From Burkholderiales bacterium (GTDB lineage Bacteria > Pseudomonadota > Gammaproteobacteria > Burkholderiales > SG8-39), in contig JAOSJV010000001.1 in NCBI GenBank assembly GCA_027493935.1, positions 2,193,157-2,257,156 on the forward strand: DNA of 64,000 nt, given 5' to 3'. A model generated the notes under the pieces. It ran no database searches. It was not told where the DNA came from and worked only from the letters and a program-made list of their open reading frames with translations. Shown piece by piece: positions 38,186 through 47,155 of the stretch (position 1 is the stretch's first letter; each line of letters opens with the position of its first letter). The position numbers and the translations under genes are program-made.

Positions 38186-38527
38186 CTACTTCAGTTCGCC
38201 GTAGCGCGTCTCGTACTCGCCCACGAGCTTGGACAAGAGCTCGGAAAGCCGTTTTGCGGCAAACGGCGAAAGCACGACGCGATGCGAGAGCTCGATTTCC
38301 ATGTTCTGCGGCGAGCGCTCCCAGTCGTGACTGACACCGAAATTCAGGACCACTTCCTCGCGCGTGCTGGAGGCATTGCAGAAATTCGCGTAGGAGCTCT
38401 TGACGTTGGCCACGTTCCAGCGCACGCGCGCGGCGTGGGGCGTAGTGGACCGTCCGGCGGGCTCTGCCGGCACGGGCTGCTCGGCGGTCTTCGCCGCGGC
38501 GGACTCGGTTCCAGCCTTTGTGACCAT
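38186..38527 (-). CDS. DUF3467 family protein
   Basis: A 113-residue soluble protein. DUF3467 features are visible: N-V-K-S-S-Y-A-N-F-C-N, E-E-V-V-L-N-F-G, and L-S-H-R-V-V-L-S-P-F-A-A-K-R-L-S-E-L-L. Function unknown. It sits 39 bases upstream of the GAF-HlyD gene on the same strand and is probably the first gene of the export operon. Confidence 0.85.
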   Translation of the reverse strand: MVTKAGTESAAAKTAEQPVPAEPAGRSTTPHAARVRWNVANVKSSYANFCNASSTREEVVLNFGVSHDWERSPQNMEIELSHRVVLSPFAAKRLSELLSKLVGEYETRYGELK

Positions 38528-38725
38528 TGTTCTCCCCGTTTATCCGACATGCACTTGCGGCAGAGTCTTCACGTGAAGAGTAGAGTTCCGCCGCCGGGGG
38601 ATGCAAGTAGAGAGAGCGCCAGCCTGCCGAATCCGGCACGGAGAGCTGCCGGCGAATGCGAGCGGTGCCGCACCCGGGCCAAGGGACGGTGCGCGGAAGC
38701 GCCGACTGCGCGCCCAAGGAGGCCG

Positions 38726-38813
38726 TGGTGCCCGGAGCAGGGGTCGAACCTGCATGGCCGTGCGGCCGAGGGATTTTAAGTCCCTTTGCGTCTACCGGTT
38801 CCGCCATCCGGGC
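38726..38813 (-). tRNA. tRNA-Leu (TAA)
   Basis: Read on the minus strand: GCCCGGATGGCGGAACCGGT at the 5' end, anticodon stem-loop GGGACTTAAAATCCC with anticodon TAA, a long variable arm, the GGTTCGACCCC T-arm, and an encoded CCA. Third of three tRNAs in one transcript. Confidence 0.95.
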
Positions 38814-38904
38814 TGCTGCCCGCACAGGGTCGCGCGTCGCAGCCGCCGCGTCAACCCGGCGCGGATCGTCGGTGTCGCGCCCTCGCGTTCACGGGCGGCG
38901 AGAT

Positions 38905-38978
38905 TGGAGGCGGGGGTCGGAATCGAACCGGCGTCCACGGCTTTGCAGGCCGCTGCATGACCACTCTGCCACCCCGCC
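38905..38978 (-). tRNA. tRNA-Cys (GCA)
   Basis: Minus strand: acceptor GGCGGGGT, anticodon GCA inside GGCCTGCAAAGCC, T-arm GGTTCGATTCC, CCA encoded. 74 bases including CCA. Middle gene of the cluster. Confidence 0.95.
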
Positions 38979-39063
38979 GGGGGTGCGCCCGGATGCGCAT
39001 CCGCGCGTGTCCGGGCGTCAAAGCGAAAAGAGGGAAGCCGCAACGCGCCTTCCCTCTGGAATC

Positions 39064-39139
39064 TGGAGCGGGAAACGAGTCTCGAACTCGCGACCTCAAC
39101 CTTGGCAAGGTTGCGCTCTACCAACTGAGCTATTCCCGC
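39064..39139 (-). tRNA. tRNA-Gly (GCC)
   Basis: Minus strand: GCGGGAATAGCTCAGTTGGT at the 5' end, anticodon GCC in CAACCTTGCCAAGGTTG, T-arm GAGTTCGAGACTC, CCA encoded. 76 bases including CCA. First gene of the cluster, right after the promoter. Confidence 0.96.
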
Positions 39140-39152
39140 GCTGCGGCCGCGC

Positions 39153-39183
39153 ATTATACCGTCGCCCATGGCCAGGGTGTCAA
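39153..39183 (-). promoter_or_regulatory. Promoter of the Gly-Cys-Leu tRNA operon
   Basis: Minus strand has a perfect TTGACA (39178-39183) and a perfect TATAAT (39153-39158) separated by 19 bases, 13 bases before the first base of tRNA-Gly. The region from -10 to the start is GC-rich (GCGCGGCCGC), as in stringently controlled stable-RNA promoters. Confidence 0.75.
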
Positions 39184-39271
39184 CGCGCCGACAGCGTGCC
39201 GATGGCCCGTCGCGCCACCGGGTTCCGATCGGGCTTTGCACAGCACGCCGGCTCACGGCGCACCGGGTCGG

Positions 39272-39844
39272 TCAGGGTCCGCGGAACGCCCGCGGGCTCG
39301 CGAGCTTCAGGTAGTAGAACATCGAGGCGAGCGTGAGCCCGGCCGCAAGGTAGATCAGCCACGTCCCCACGCGCTGCGGATCGAACCATACCCCCATCGG
39401 GTCGTGATAGAGCAGCATCGGGATGGCGATCATCTGGAACGCGGTCTTGAGCTTGCCGAGGAAGTTCACCGCGACGCTCTTCGCCTCGCCGACCTTCGCC
39501 ATCCACTCCCGCAGCGCCGAGATCGCGATCTCCCGCCCCACGATGATCGCGGCGACGAGCGCGCTCACGCGATCGATCTCGACCAGCACCATCAGCGCGA
39601 CTGCCACCATCAGCTTGTCCGCCACCGGGTCGAGGAACGCGCCGAACGCCGACTGCTGGTTCAGGCGGCGCGCGAGGTAGCCGTCCAGCCAATCGGTAAC
39701 GGCTGCGCCGGCGAACAGGATGGTCGCGGCCAGGTTGCGCTCATGCATCGTCATCCAGTGCGCCGGGAGGTAGTACAGCGCCACGAGCAGCGGGATTGCC
39801 AGAATCCGCAGCCAGGTGAGCAGATTCGGCACGTTCAGCGGCAT
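39272..39844 (-). CDS. pgsA: CDP-diacylglycerol-glycerol-3-phosphate 3-phosphatidyltransferase
   Basis: A 190-residue integral membrane enzyme making phosphatidylglycerophosphate. The CDP-alcohol phosphotransferase motif is complete: D-W-L-D-G-Y-L-A-R-R, then G-A-F-L-D-P-V-A-D-K. Four to six membrane helices are expected. It starts M-P-L-N-V-P-N-L-L-T-W-L-R, a normal start, 10 bases after uvrC. Confidence 0.94.
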   Translation of the reverse strand: MPLNVPNLLTWLRILAIPLLVALYYLPAHWMTMHERNLAATILFAGAAVTDWLDGYLARRLNQQSAFGAFLDPVADKLMVAVALMVLVEIDRVSALVAAIIVGREIAISALREWMAKVGEAKSVAVNFLGKLKTAFQMIAIPMLLYHDPMGVWFDPQRVGTWLIYLAAGLTLASMFYYLKLASPRAFRGP

Positions 39845-39854
39845 CGGCGCGGCC

Positions 39855-41684
39855 TCAATGCAGCTCGCGGTAGATCCGCTCGGCGAGGCGCTCGCTGATC
39901 CCCTCGACCTGCGCGATGTCCTCGACGCTCGCCGCGGCCACCCCGCGCAGGCCGCCGAAGCGCTCCAGAAGCTGCCGGCGGCGCTTCGCGCCGATTCCCG
40001 GGATGCCCTCGAGCGAAGACGTCACGCGGGTCTTGCCGCGCCGCGCGCGATGTCCGGCGAGCGCGAAGCGGTGCGCCTCGTCGCGGATCTGCTGCACGAG
40101 ATGCAGTCCCGGGTGGTCTTTGGGCAGCACGAGCGTGCGCCCGCCGTCGGCCACGATCAGCTCCTCGAGCCCCGGTTTGCGCTCCGGGCCCTTGGCGACG
40201 CCGACCAGAAACACGTCGGAGAGGCCGAGCTCGGCGAGCACGCCGCGCGCTGCGTTCAGCTGTCCCTTGCCGCCGTCGATCAGGACGAGATCGGGCACCA
40301 CGCCCTCGCCGCGCGTGATCCGCTCGTAGCGGCGGGCGAGCGCCGAGCGCAGCGCGCCGTAGTCGTCGCCGGGCTCGACGCCCGCGATGTTGTACCGCCG
40401 GTATTCGGCGTTTCGCATGCGCAGCTGATCGTACACGACGCAGGCGGCCACGGTCGCCTCGCCCATCGTGTGGCTCACGTCGAAGCACTCGATGCGCTGC
40501 ACGCCGGGCGGCAGCCCGAGCGCCTCGCGCACGGCCGCGAGCCGCAGCTCCTGCGTGCCGCGCTCGCGCGTGCGCTGCGCGAGCGCGAGCGCCGCGTTGC
40601 GGCCGGCCATCTCGAGCCACGCCCGCCGCTCCGCCTGCGGGCGGTTCACGATCTGCACCGGGCGCCCTGCCTGCTGCGAGAGCACCGCGGCGAGCTCGCC
40701 GGTCTCGACCCCCTCGCCGACGACGATGACCGCCGGCGCCGGCGCCGGCGCCTGCAGATAGTGCTGCGCGAGGAACGCCGTGACGATGTCCGCCGGCGTG
40801 TGGGCCTCGGCGTGCTCGGGAAAGAAGCTGCGGTCGCCGAGGTGGCGCCCGTTTCGGATCATCACCAGGTTCACGCAGGCCACGCCACCTTGCTCCACGC
40901 AGGCAAGCGCGTCGGCATCGAGCGACTTCGCGGTGTCGACGTACTGGCGCTGCTGCAGGCCGGAGAGCGCCTTGATCTGGTCGCGGTGCAGCGCTGCGGT
41001 CTCGTAGTCGAGGCGGTCGGAGGCTGCCTGCATGCGCGCGGCGAGCGCGGTGAGCACGTCGTCCTCGCGCCCCTGCATGAAGAGCTGCGCGTTGCGCACG
41101 TCGGCGGCGTAGTCCGCCTCGCGCACCAGGCCCACGCACGGGCCGGAGCAGCGGCGAATCTGGAAGAGCAGGCAGGGCCGCGAGCGGTTCTGGAACACCG
41201 AGTCCTCGCAGGTCCGCAGCCGGAACACCTTCTGCAGGAGCTGGATGCTCTCGCGCACGGCTCCAGCGCTCGGGAATGGGCCGAAGTAGGCGTTGTCGCG
41301 ATCGAGCGGGCCGCGATGGAAGCCGAGCCGCGGGAACCTCCCGCCGCCGATCATCAGATACGGATAGGACTTGTCGTCGCGGAACAGGATGTTGTAGCGC
41401 GGCGCCAGCGACTTGATGAGGTTGTTCTCGAGCAGCAGCGCCTCGCCCTCCGACCCGGTGACCGTCGCCTCGACGCCGGCCACCTGCGAGAGCATCATCT
41501 GGATGCGCGGACCGTGGTCGGACTTCTGGAAGTACGACGCCACGCGCTTGCGCAGGTCGCGCGCCTTGCCGACGTACAGCACGTCGCCGGCGGCGTTCGT
41601 CATCCGGTACACGCCGGGGCGGTGCGGCAGCCCGGCGATCAGCGTGGTCGGGTCGAACGATGCGGCCTGCGCGGACGCTGCCAT
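39855..41684 (-). CDS. uvrC: Excinuclease ABC subunit C
   Basis: A 609-residue nuclease making both incisions in nucleotide excision repair. The N-terminal GIY-YIG domain has P-G-V-Y-R-M and V-L-Y-V-G-K-A. The UvrB-binding segment, the RNase H-like half (E-C-F-D-V-S-H-T-M-G-E and D-L-V-L-I-D-G-G-K-G-Q-L) and the C-terminal helix-hairpin-helix pair (I-P-G-I-G-A-K-R-R) follow. The ATG at 41684 is preferred; the frame is open 35 codons upstream, into the efp leader. Confidence 0.95.
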   Translation of the reverse strand: MAASAQAASFDPTTLIAGLPHRPGVYRMTNAAGDVLYVGKARDLRKRVASYFQKSDHGPRIQMMLSQVAGVEATVTGSEGEALLLENNLIKSLAPRYNILFRDDKSYPYLMIGGGRFPRLGFHRGPLDRDNAYFGPFPSAGAVRESIQLLQKVFRLRTCEDSVFQNRSRPCLLFQIRRCSGPCVGLVREADYAADVRNAQLFMQGREDDVLTALAARMQAASDRLDYETAALHRDQIKALSGLQQRQYVDTAKSLDADALACVEQGGVACVNLVMIRNGRHLGDRSFFPEHAEAHTPADIVTAFLAQHYLQAPAPAPAVIVVGEGVETGELAAVLSQQAGRPVQIVNRPQAERRAWLEMAGRNAALALAQRTRERGTQELRLAAVREALGLPPGVQRIECFDVSHTMGEATVAACVVYDQLRMRNAEYRRYNIAGVEPGDDYGALRSALARRYERITRGEGVVPDLVLIDGGKGQLNAARGVLAELGLSDVFLVGVAKGPERKPGLEELIVADGGRTLVLPKDHPGLHLVQQIRDEAHRFALAGHRARRGKTRVTSSLEGIPGIGAKRRRQLLERFGGLRGVAAASVEDIAQVEGISERLAERIYRELH

Positions 41685-41770
41685 GACGCTGCGGGTCGGT
41701 CGGGCGGATTGCGGTACACTAACGGGTTTTGGGTTTTGGATTTTCCCGGGCCGCGAAGAACAGGCACGAT

Positions 41771-42337
41771 ATGGCGAAAGTACTGGCAACCGAGATCCGC
41801 GTCGGCAACCTGCTCGAGTGGGACAAGCGGGTGTGGCGCGTGCTGAAATCGTATCACGTGCACGTCGGCGGCCGCGGCGGCGCCTACATGCAGGTCGAGA
41901 TGAAGGACATCGAGGCCGGCACCAAGACGAACGTGCGCTTCCGGACCGACGAGAAGGTCGAGCGCGCCTTTGTCGAACCGCGCGAGATGCAGTATCTCTA
42001 TCAGGACGGCGATGCCTACGTCTTCATGGACAAGGAGACGTACGAGCAGCTCCCGATCTCCAGCGACCTCCTCGAAGGCCAGACGGGCTACCTGCTGCCC
42101 AACACCGATGTGCAGGTCAACTTCCACAACGAGCGCCCGATCGGCGTCCAGCTGCCGGCAAGCGTGGTCCTGACCGTCGTCGAGACCGACCCGAGCATCA
42201 AGAACGCGACGGCCACCACCTCCTTCAAGCCGGCACGCATGGAGACCGGCATTACCGTGCAGGTTCCGCCGTTTATCGCGGCGGGCGAGCGCATCAAGGT
42301 GAATACGGACGACGGCGCATACATGGAGCGCGCGTAA
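41771..42337 (+). CDS. efp: Elongation factor P
   Basis: A 188-residue factor that rescues ribosomes at polyproline. Three beta-barrel domains are recognisable. At the tip of domain I, where E. coli has Lys34 in a P-G-K-G-G-A loop, this protein has G-G-R-G-G-A-Y-M, so the modified position is Arg. Arg-type factors are rhamnosylated by EarP in known cases, but no earP is in this window. Start ATG 41771; divergent from uvrC. Confidence 0.93.
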   Translation: MAKVLATEIRVGNLLEWDKRVWRVLKSYHVHVGGRGGAYMQVEMKDIEAGTKTNVRFRTDEKVERAFVEPREMQYLYQDGDAYVFMDKETYEQLPISSDLLEGQTGYLLPNTDVQVNFHNERPIGVQLPASVVLTVVETDPSIKNATATTSFKPARMETGITVQVPPFIAAGERIKVNTDDGAYMERA

Positions 42338-42419
42338 GGGCCTGGGTGACCGAGCCGTGGGCGCCCCGCCGCTGGGCGGCCGGCGCGCGATTGGACAGTC
42401 CCGGCAGCGGCTGCCAGTC

Positions 42420-43451
42420 TCAGGCGAGCATGCCCGCGTCTTGCGCTTCGGCGAGCAGTTGCCGGGCGCCGCGGTAGCCGGCACGGCCGGAGCCCTCAGC
42501 CGAACCCGCGTTGAATCGCGCCACGCGCCGCGGTTCGGGTGGCGGTCCACCGAGCCCCTCGACCAACCGCTCCGCAGCCGGGCGGTCGTTGCACACCAGG
42601 ACCATGTCGCAACCCGCCGTGAGCGCCGCCCGCCCCCGCGCGACGATATCTCCGGCGACTCGCGCCCCCTCCATCGACAGGTCGTCGCTGAACACCAGGC
42701 CGTCGAAGCCGAGCCGCTCGCGCAGGATCTCGCGCAGCCACAGCGCAGAGAAGCCGGCCGGTGCCGCGTCGACCTCGGGGTAGATCACGTGCGCCGGCAT
42801 GACCCCGGCAAGGCCCTGCCCGATCAGCGCGCGGTAAGGCATCAGGTCGGCCGCGTCGATCTCGGCAAACGTCCGCTCGTCCACCGGCACTTCGAGGTGC
42901 GAGTCGCCGCGCACGAAACCGTGGCCCGGGAAGTGCTTCGCCACCGCGCCCATGCCGGCGGCCGACATGCCGGCCGCAAGCTGGGCCGCGAGACGCGCCA
43001 CGCCGTGCGGCGTATGGTGGAAAGCGCGGTCGCCGATGACGCTGCTGGCGCCGAAATCGACGTCCACGACGGGTGCGAAGCTGAGATCCACGCCGCGCTC
43101 GCGCAGCTCGGCGGCGAGCACCAGCCCGATGGCGTGCGCCAAGCGGCCGGCGAGTTCCGGGTCGCGCTCGAACAGCGCGCCGAGCGAGCGCATGGGCGGC
43201 AGACGCGTGAAGCCGTCGACGAAGCGCTGCACGCGCCCGCCCTCGTGGTCGACCGCGATCAGCAGCCCGGGCGCGCGCAGCGCATGGATCTCGCTTGCGA
43301 GCGCTGCAAGCTGCCCCGGGGACACGTAGTTGCGCTTGAACAGGATGACGCCGCCGACCGCCGGGTGCAGCAGTAGCTCGCGGTCGCCCGCCTCCAGCAT
43401 TGGTCCGGACAGGTCGAGCACGACCGGACCGGACGGTCGCTCAACCCGCAT
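42420..43451 (-). CDS. nagZ: Beta-N-acetylhexosaminidase NagZ
   Basis: A 343-residue family 3 glycosidase that removes GlcNAc from muropeptides in the cytoplasm during wall recycling. The hallmark K-H-F-P-G-H-G-x-x-x-x-D-S-H motif is present near residue 165, as are D-H-E-G-G-R-V-Q-R and the catalytic nucleophile Asp in F-S-D-D-L-S-M. ATG 43451 is the likely own start, with GAGG 8 bases upstream. No stop codon separates it from acpS, so the frame as written reads straight through. Confidence 0.93.
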   Translation of the reverse strand: MRVERPSGPVVLDLSGPMLEAGDRELLLHPAVGGVILFKRNYVSPGQLAALASEIHALRAPGLLIAVDHEGGRVQRFVDGFTRLPPMRSLGALFERDPELAGRLAHAIGLVLAAELRERGVDLSFAPVVDVDFGASSVIGDRAFHHTPHGVARLAAQLAAGMSAAGMGAVAKHFPGHGFVRGDSHLEVPVDERTFAEIDAADLMPYRALIGQGLAGVMPAHVIYPEVDAAPAGFSALWLREILRERLGFDGLVFSDDLSMEGARVAGDIVARGRAALTAGCDMVLVCNDRPAAERLVEGLGGPPPEPRRVARFNAGSAEGSGRAGYRGARQLLAEAQDAGMLA

Positions 43452-43832
43452 CGACGCGCCCTCGAGGATCACGAACGCGGCCGCCACCTCGCGCTCGTCG
43501 GTCAGGCTGAGGTGCGTCTCGCCGATGCCGCGCGAGGCGAGCAGCGCGACGAGCGCGTCGGAAAAGCGCAGGCAAGGTTTTCCCGAGACCAGGTTGGCGA
43601 CACTCACGTTCTGCCAGTTGACCGGAAAGTGGATACCGGTGCCCATCGCCTTGGAGAACGCCTCCTTCGCGGCGAACCGCTTCGCCAGATACGCGGCCGG
43701 CTTGCGATGGCGCGCGAAGCGCTCGAACTCGTCCGGCACCAGGATGCGCCGGGCGAAGCGCTCGCCGTGCCGGTCGAGCGCGCGCTCGATGCGCGGGATC
43801 TCGACCAGATCGGTGCCGATGCCGACGATCAA
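43452..43832 (-). CDS. acpS: Holo-[acyl-carrier-protein] synthase
   Basis: About 127 residues: I-V-G-I-G-T-D-L-V-E-I-P-R-I-E at the start, F-A-A-K-E-A-F-S-K-A-M-G-T-G in the middle, H-L-S-L-T-D-E-R-E-V-A-A-A-F-V-I-L-E at the end. It transfers phosphopantetheine from CoA to AcpP. The start is TTG at 43832, overlapping the pdxJ stop (TTGA) with AGGAGG upstream. The normal end V-I-L-E is followed directly by G-A-S and the NagZ Met with no stop. Confidence 0.92.
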
Positions 43833-44599
43833 GCCAGGTCCTCCTGCGGCCCGCGCAGCGCAGCCTGCGCGATCAGCGTCTTCATCTCGCGCACGGCCTC
43901 GCGCATGCCGACGAACACCGCGCGGCTGACGATTGCGTGGCCGATATGCAACTCGCGCAGGCCGGGCAGCCGCGCCACCGGGTCGACGTTGGAGTAGTTC
44001 AGCGCGTGACCGGCGTTGAACCGCATTCCGTTCGCACGTATCGCCCGCCCGGCTTCGAGCAGCTTGGCCAACTCGGCCATTACCGGTGGGCTCTCGGCGT
44101 CGCGACCGCGCGAATGGAAGACGTGCGCGTACGGGCCGGTGTGGACCTCGCACACCGCCGCACCGACGCGGCGTGCCGCCTCGACCTGGCGCAGCTCGGC
44201 GTCGATGAATACGCTGACGAAGATGCCGGCGTCCGCCAGCCGGTGCACCGCATCCCCGATCTTGTCTTCCTGCGCGGCGATGTCCAGGCCGCCCTCGGTC
44301 GTCACCTCGTGCCGTCCCTCGGGCACCAGCATCGCCATCTCGGGGCGCAGCTTCGCCGCGATGCCGATCATCTCGGGGGTCGCGGCCATCTCGAGGTTGA
44401 GCTTGATGTGCGTGAGCTCCCGCAGCCGGCGCACGTCCTCGTCCTGGATGTGGCGTCGGTCCTCGCGCAGGTGGACCGTGATGCCGTCGGCGCCGCCGAG
44501 GTGGGCCTCCACCGCTGCCCATACCGGGTCCGGCTCGTAGGTCCGGCGCGCCTGGCGCACCGTCGCGACGTGGTCGATGTTGACGCCGAGCTCGATCAT
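43829..44599 (-). CDS. pdxJ: Pyridoxine 5'-phosphate synthase
   Basis: A 256-residue TIM-barrel enzyme that condenses 1-deoxyxylulose 5-phosphate with 3-amino-2-oxopropyl phosphate. Typical parts: G-V-N-I-D-H-V-A-T-V-R-Q-A-R, H-L-R-E-D-R-R-H-I-Q-D-E-D, K-L-N-L-E-M-A and V-C-E-V-H-T-G-P-Y-A. The order recO-pdxJ-acpS is standard. Confidence 0.95.
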   Translation of the reverse strand: MIELGVNIDHVATVRQARRTYEPDPVWAAVEAHLGGADGITVHLREDRRHIQDEDVRRLRELTHIKLNLEMAATPEMIGIAAKLRPEMAMLVPEGRHEVTTEGGLDIAAQEDKIGDAVHRLADAGIFVSVFIDAELRQVEAARRVGAAVCEVHTGPYAHVFHSRGRDAESPPVMAELAKLLEAGRAIRANGMRFNAGHALNYSNVDPVARLPGLRELHIGHAIVSRAVFVGMREAVREMKTLIAQAALRGPQEDLA

Positions 44600-44765
44600 C
44601 CGCTTGCTACCCCCTGCCGGGATCGCCCAAAGCGACTATCGCTGCAAAGGCGCGCCGATACAAGGGGCGTGCCCCTGGTTTGTCGGGCGGCATGCAAGGG
44701 GAAATCTCCCTCTTGCGCGTACGATCCCTCTTGCATGAAGCAGCATGGCCTTGCGCAGCCTCTGA

Positions 44766-45497
44766 TCATAGCTGCTGCAGCTCGTGGAAGATGCGCCGGC
44801 TCGCAAGCGGGCGCTGCTCCAACCGATGGTCGATCAGCAGCCGCATCAGGAGCTTGCCCTGTTGCAAGGTGCGCGGATCGCGATAGTCGTCGCGGGCGAT
44901 GTCGAGCAGCGTCTGTCCGCGGAACACGAGCGCCCCGGCGCCCTCGGCCACCGCAGGCGGCGCGCCGATCGGCCCGCGCTCCGGCTCGTAGCGGTAGAGC
45001 ACGTCCGCGTCGATCGGGCGTCCCGAGGCGGCGTCGCGGTCGAGCGTGAGCGCGTAGCCGAGCTCCTTCAGCAGGCGCCGCTCGAAGCTGCGCAGGAGCG
45101 GCGCCGAAGCCAGCCCGCGCCCTAGCCCTGCGACCGTATCCGCATACGCGTCGAACAGCGCGTCGTGCGGATCCTCGCGCGGCAGCAGGCGCAGCAAGAG
45201 CTCGTTCAGGTAAAACCCGCACAGGAGCGCCTCGCCCGCGAGCAGCGGATGGCCGCCGCGCCACTCCGCCTTGGTCAGCGTGCGCACCTCGCCCTTGCCC
45301 GCCCAGCCGACGACGAGCGGCTGGAAAGCGAGCAGCAGCCCGCGCAGCGCCGAGCGCGGGCGGCGCGCGCCCTTCGCGAGAACCGCCATGCGGCCGGGCG
45401 TGCGGCCGAAGAGCTCCACCAGCAGGCTCGTCTCGCGGAACGGGTAGGCATGCAGGACGAACGCCTGCTCGCCGTCGACGCGCGGCCGGTCAGCCAT
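44766..45497 (-). CDS. recO: DNA repair protein RecO
   Basis: A 243-residue mediator of RecA loading. The N-terminal OB-fold has A-F-V-L-H-A-Y-P-F-R-E-T-S-L-L-V-E-L-F; the helical part has F-Y-L-N-E-L-L-L-R-L-L. The start overlaps the era stop by 8 bases. The 166 bases between its stop and the pdxJ start contain nothing I recognise. Confidence 0.93.
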   Translation of the reverse strand: MADRPRVDGEQAFVLHAYPFRETSLLVELFGRTPGRMAVLAKGARRPRSALRGLLLAFQPLVVGWAGKGEVRTLTKAEWRGGHPLLAGEALLCGFYLNELLLRLLPREDPHDALFDAYADTVAGLGRGLASAPLLRSFERRLLKELGYALTLDRDAASGRPIDADVLYRYEPERGPIGAPPAVAEGAGALVFRGQTLLDIARDDYRDPRTLQQGKLLMRLLIDHRLEQRPLASRRIFHELQQL

Positions 45498-46440
45498 GCT
45501 CGTAGCCCAGCCGGCGCAGCTCTGCGGCGCTGCCGCGCCAGCCCTTGCGCACCCGTACCCACACTTCGAGGAACACCTTGCCGCCGAAGAGCGCCTCCAT
45601 GTCGCGCCGCGCCGCGCTCGCGATCGCCTTGAGCTTCTCCCCGCCCTCGCCGATCACGATCGCCTTCTGCCCCGGCTTCTCGACCACGATCGCGGCGTGG
45701 ATCCGGCGCAATCTTCCGGCCTCCTCGAAACGGTCGATCACCGCGGTCGCCCCGTAGGGCACCTCCTCCCCTACCGCCCGGAAGACCTTCTCGCGCAGGA
45801 GCTCCGCGGCCAGGAACCGCTCGCTCCGGTCGGTGATCTCGTCGGCGCCATAGAGCGGCGGCTGCTCGGGCAGGTAGCCGGCAATCACGCGCACGAGCTC
45901 GCCCACCTGGCGGCCGGTCCGCGCGCTGACCGGCACCGCTTCCGCGAACGCGCGGGCGCGAGTGGCCCGCTCCAGGAACGGCAGCATCCGTGACGGTCCA
46001 CGCAGAGTATCGGACTTGTTCACCACCAGCACGACCGGCACCGATCGCGGCACCAGGTCGAGCACAGCCCGGTCGGGCGCGCCGAACCGGCCGGCCTCGA
46101 CGACGAACAGCACGAGGTCGCTGCCTTCCAGCGCGTTGCGCACTGTGCGGTTCAGCACGCGGTTCAGGGCGCCGCCCTCGCGGGTCTGAAACCCTGGAGT
46201 ATCCACGAACACGATCTGTGCGGCCCCGGTCGTGTGAATGCCTATGATTCGATGCCGGGTAGTCTGCGGTTTGGCGGAGGTGATGCTGACCTTCCGTCCC
46301 ACCAGCCGGTTGAGCAGGGTCGACTTGCCGACGTTCGGCCGACCGACGATCGCGACCAGGCCGCACCGAAACCCGCCGGCGGACGGCGGTGCACCCTCCG
46401 CACCGGCGTGCGCCGCGGAGCACCGCGTCGCCGCCGTCAC
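45490..46440 (-). CDS. era: GTPase Era
   Basis: A 316-residue GTPase needed for 16S rRNA maturation. G1 is [10 protein letters not shown]3 is D-T-P-G-F and G4 is N-K-S-D. A C-terminal KH domain (about 220-300) has [11 protein letters not shown]. The start is GTG 46440, overlapping the rnc stop (GTGA), which gives a 25-residue N-terminal extension before [11 protein letters not shown]. Confidence 0.95.
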   Translation of the reverse strand: MTAATRCSAAHAGAEGAPPSAGGFRCGLVAIVGRPNVGKSTLLNRLVGRKVSITSAKPQTTRHRIIGIHTTGAAQIVFVDTPGFQTREGGALNRVLNRTVRNALEGSDLVLFVVEAGRFGAPDRAVLDLVPRSVPVVLVVNKSDTLRGPSRMLPFLERATRARAFAEAVPVSARTGRQVGELVRVIAGYLPEQPPLYGADEITDRSERFLAAELLREKVFRAVGEEVPYGATAVIDRFEEAGRLRRIHAAIVVEKPGQKAIVIGEGGEKLKAIASAARRDMEALFGGKVFLEVWVRVRKGWRGSAAELRRLGYEHG

Positions 46441-47105
46441 AATTCCACCCGCGCGTAAGCCTGTTGCGCGGCCTCCTGCTCGGCGCTGCGCCGGCTCGCG
46501 CCGGTGCCCACGGTGCGGATATCGAGCTCGCTGATCACACACTCGACCTCGAACTGCTGGCTGTGGCCGGCACCGTGCGTTGCGATCACGGCATACTGCG
46601 GCAGCGCGTACCGGTGCCCCTGCAGCCACTCCTGCAGGCGCGTCTTGGGGTCCTTGGTGACCGTGGCGGGATCCAGGCTCGCGAGCAGCGGCTCGAACAG
46701 GCCGACGATCGTCGCGCGCACCGCGTCGTAGCCGCCGTCGAGGAACACCGCGCCGAAGACCGCCTCGAGCGCATCGGCCAGCACCGAGGCGCGCCGGAAG
46801 TCGCCGCTCTTCAGGGCGCCCTTGCCGAGCCGCAGGTGGTCGCCGAGCGCGAGCCGCAGTGCCACGCCGTGCAGCGACTCCTCGCGCACGAGGTTCGCCC
46901 GCAGGCGCGTGAGGCGCCCTTCCTCCAGGCCGGGAAACCGTTCGTAGAGCTCGGCCGCGACGACGAAATTGAGGATGCTGTCGCCGAGGAACTCGAGGCG
47001 CTCGTTGTGCGGCGAGCTGTGGCTGCGATGCGTGAGCGCCTGCGCAAGCAGCGCGGGATTGGCGAAACGGTGGCCGAGCGCCTCTTCTAGCGCGTCACGT
47101 TTCAT
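46437..47105 (-). CDS. rnc: Ribonuclease III
   Basis: A 222-residue double-strand-specific RNase. The catalytic signature [12 protein letters not shown] is at about 34-45, with the second acidic pair in [11 protein letters not shown] double-stranded RNA-binding domain follows (about 150-222). Located between the DUF4845 gene and era. Confidence 0.95.
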   Translation of the reverse strand: MKRDALEEALGHRFANPALLAQALTHRSHSSPHNERLEFLGDSILNFVVAAELYERFPGLEEGRLTRLRANLVREESLHGVALRLALGDHLRLGKGALKSGDFRRASVLADALEAVFGAVFLDGGYDAVRATIVGLFEPLLASLDPATVTKDPKTRLQEWLQGHRYALPQYAVIATHGAGHSQQFEVECVISELDIRTVGTGASRRSAEQEAAQQAYARVEL

Positions 47106-47155
47106 CCTGCACGGCGGATGCGGAGCGCACCGGTCGGTCCCTTCCTGGAGGCCGC

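Noticed and set aside
37040..38779. A 579-codon plus-strand frame opposite the GAF-HlyD gene
   Set aside because: Antisense shadow; it runs through the DUF3467 gene and into the tRNA cluster.
38726..39139. tRNA cluster as a genomic-island attachment site
   Set aside because: No integrase gene or repeated tRNA 3' end is nearby, and both sides are syntenic core or a clean operon.
40720..40760. GCCGGC tandem repeat inside uvrC
   Set aside because: It encodes an Ala-Pro linker between domains and keeps the frame; no sign of array structure.
44600..44765. Repeated CCCTCTTGC words between pdxJ and recO as an operator
   Set aside because: Only two short copies with irregular spacing; no symmetry or promoter context.
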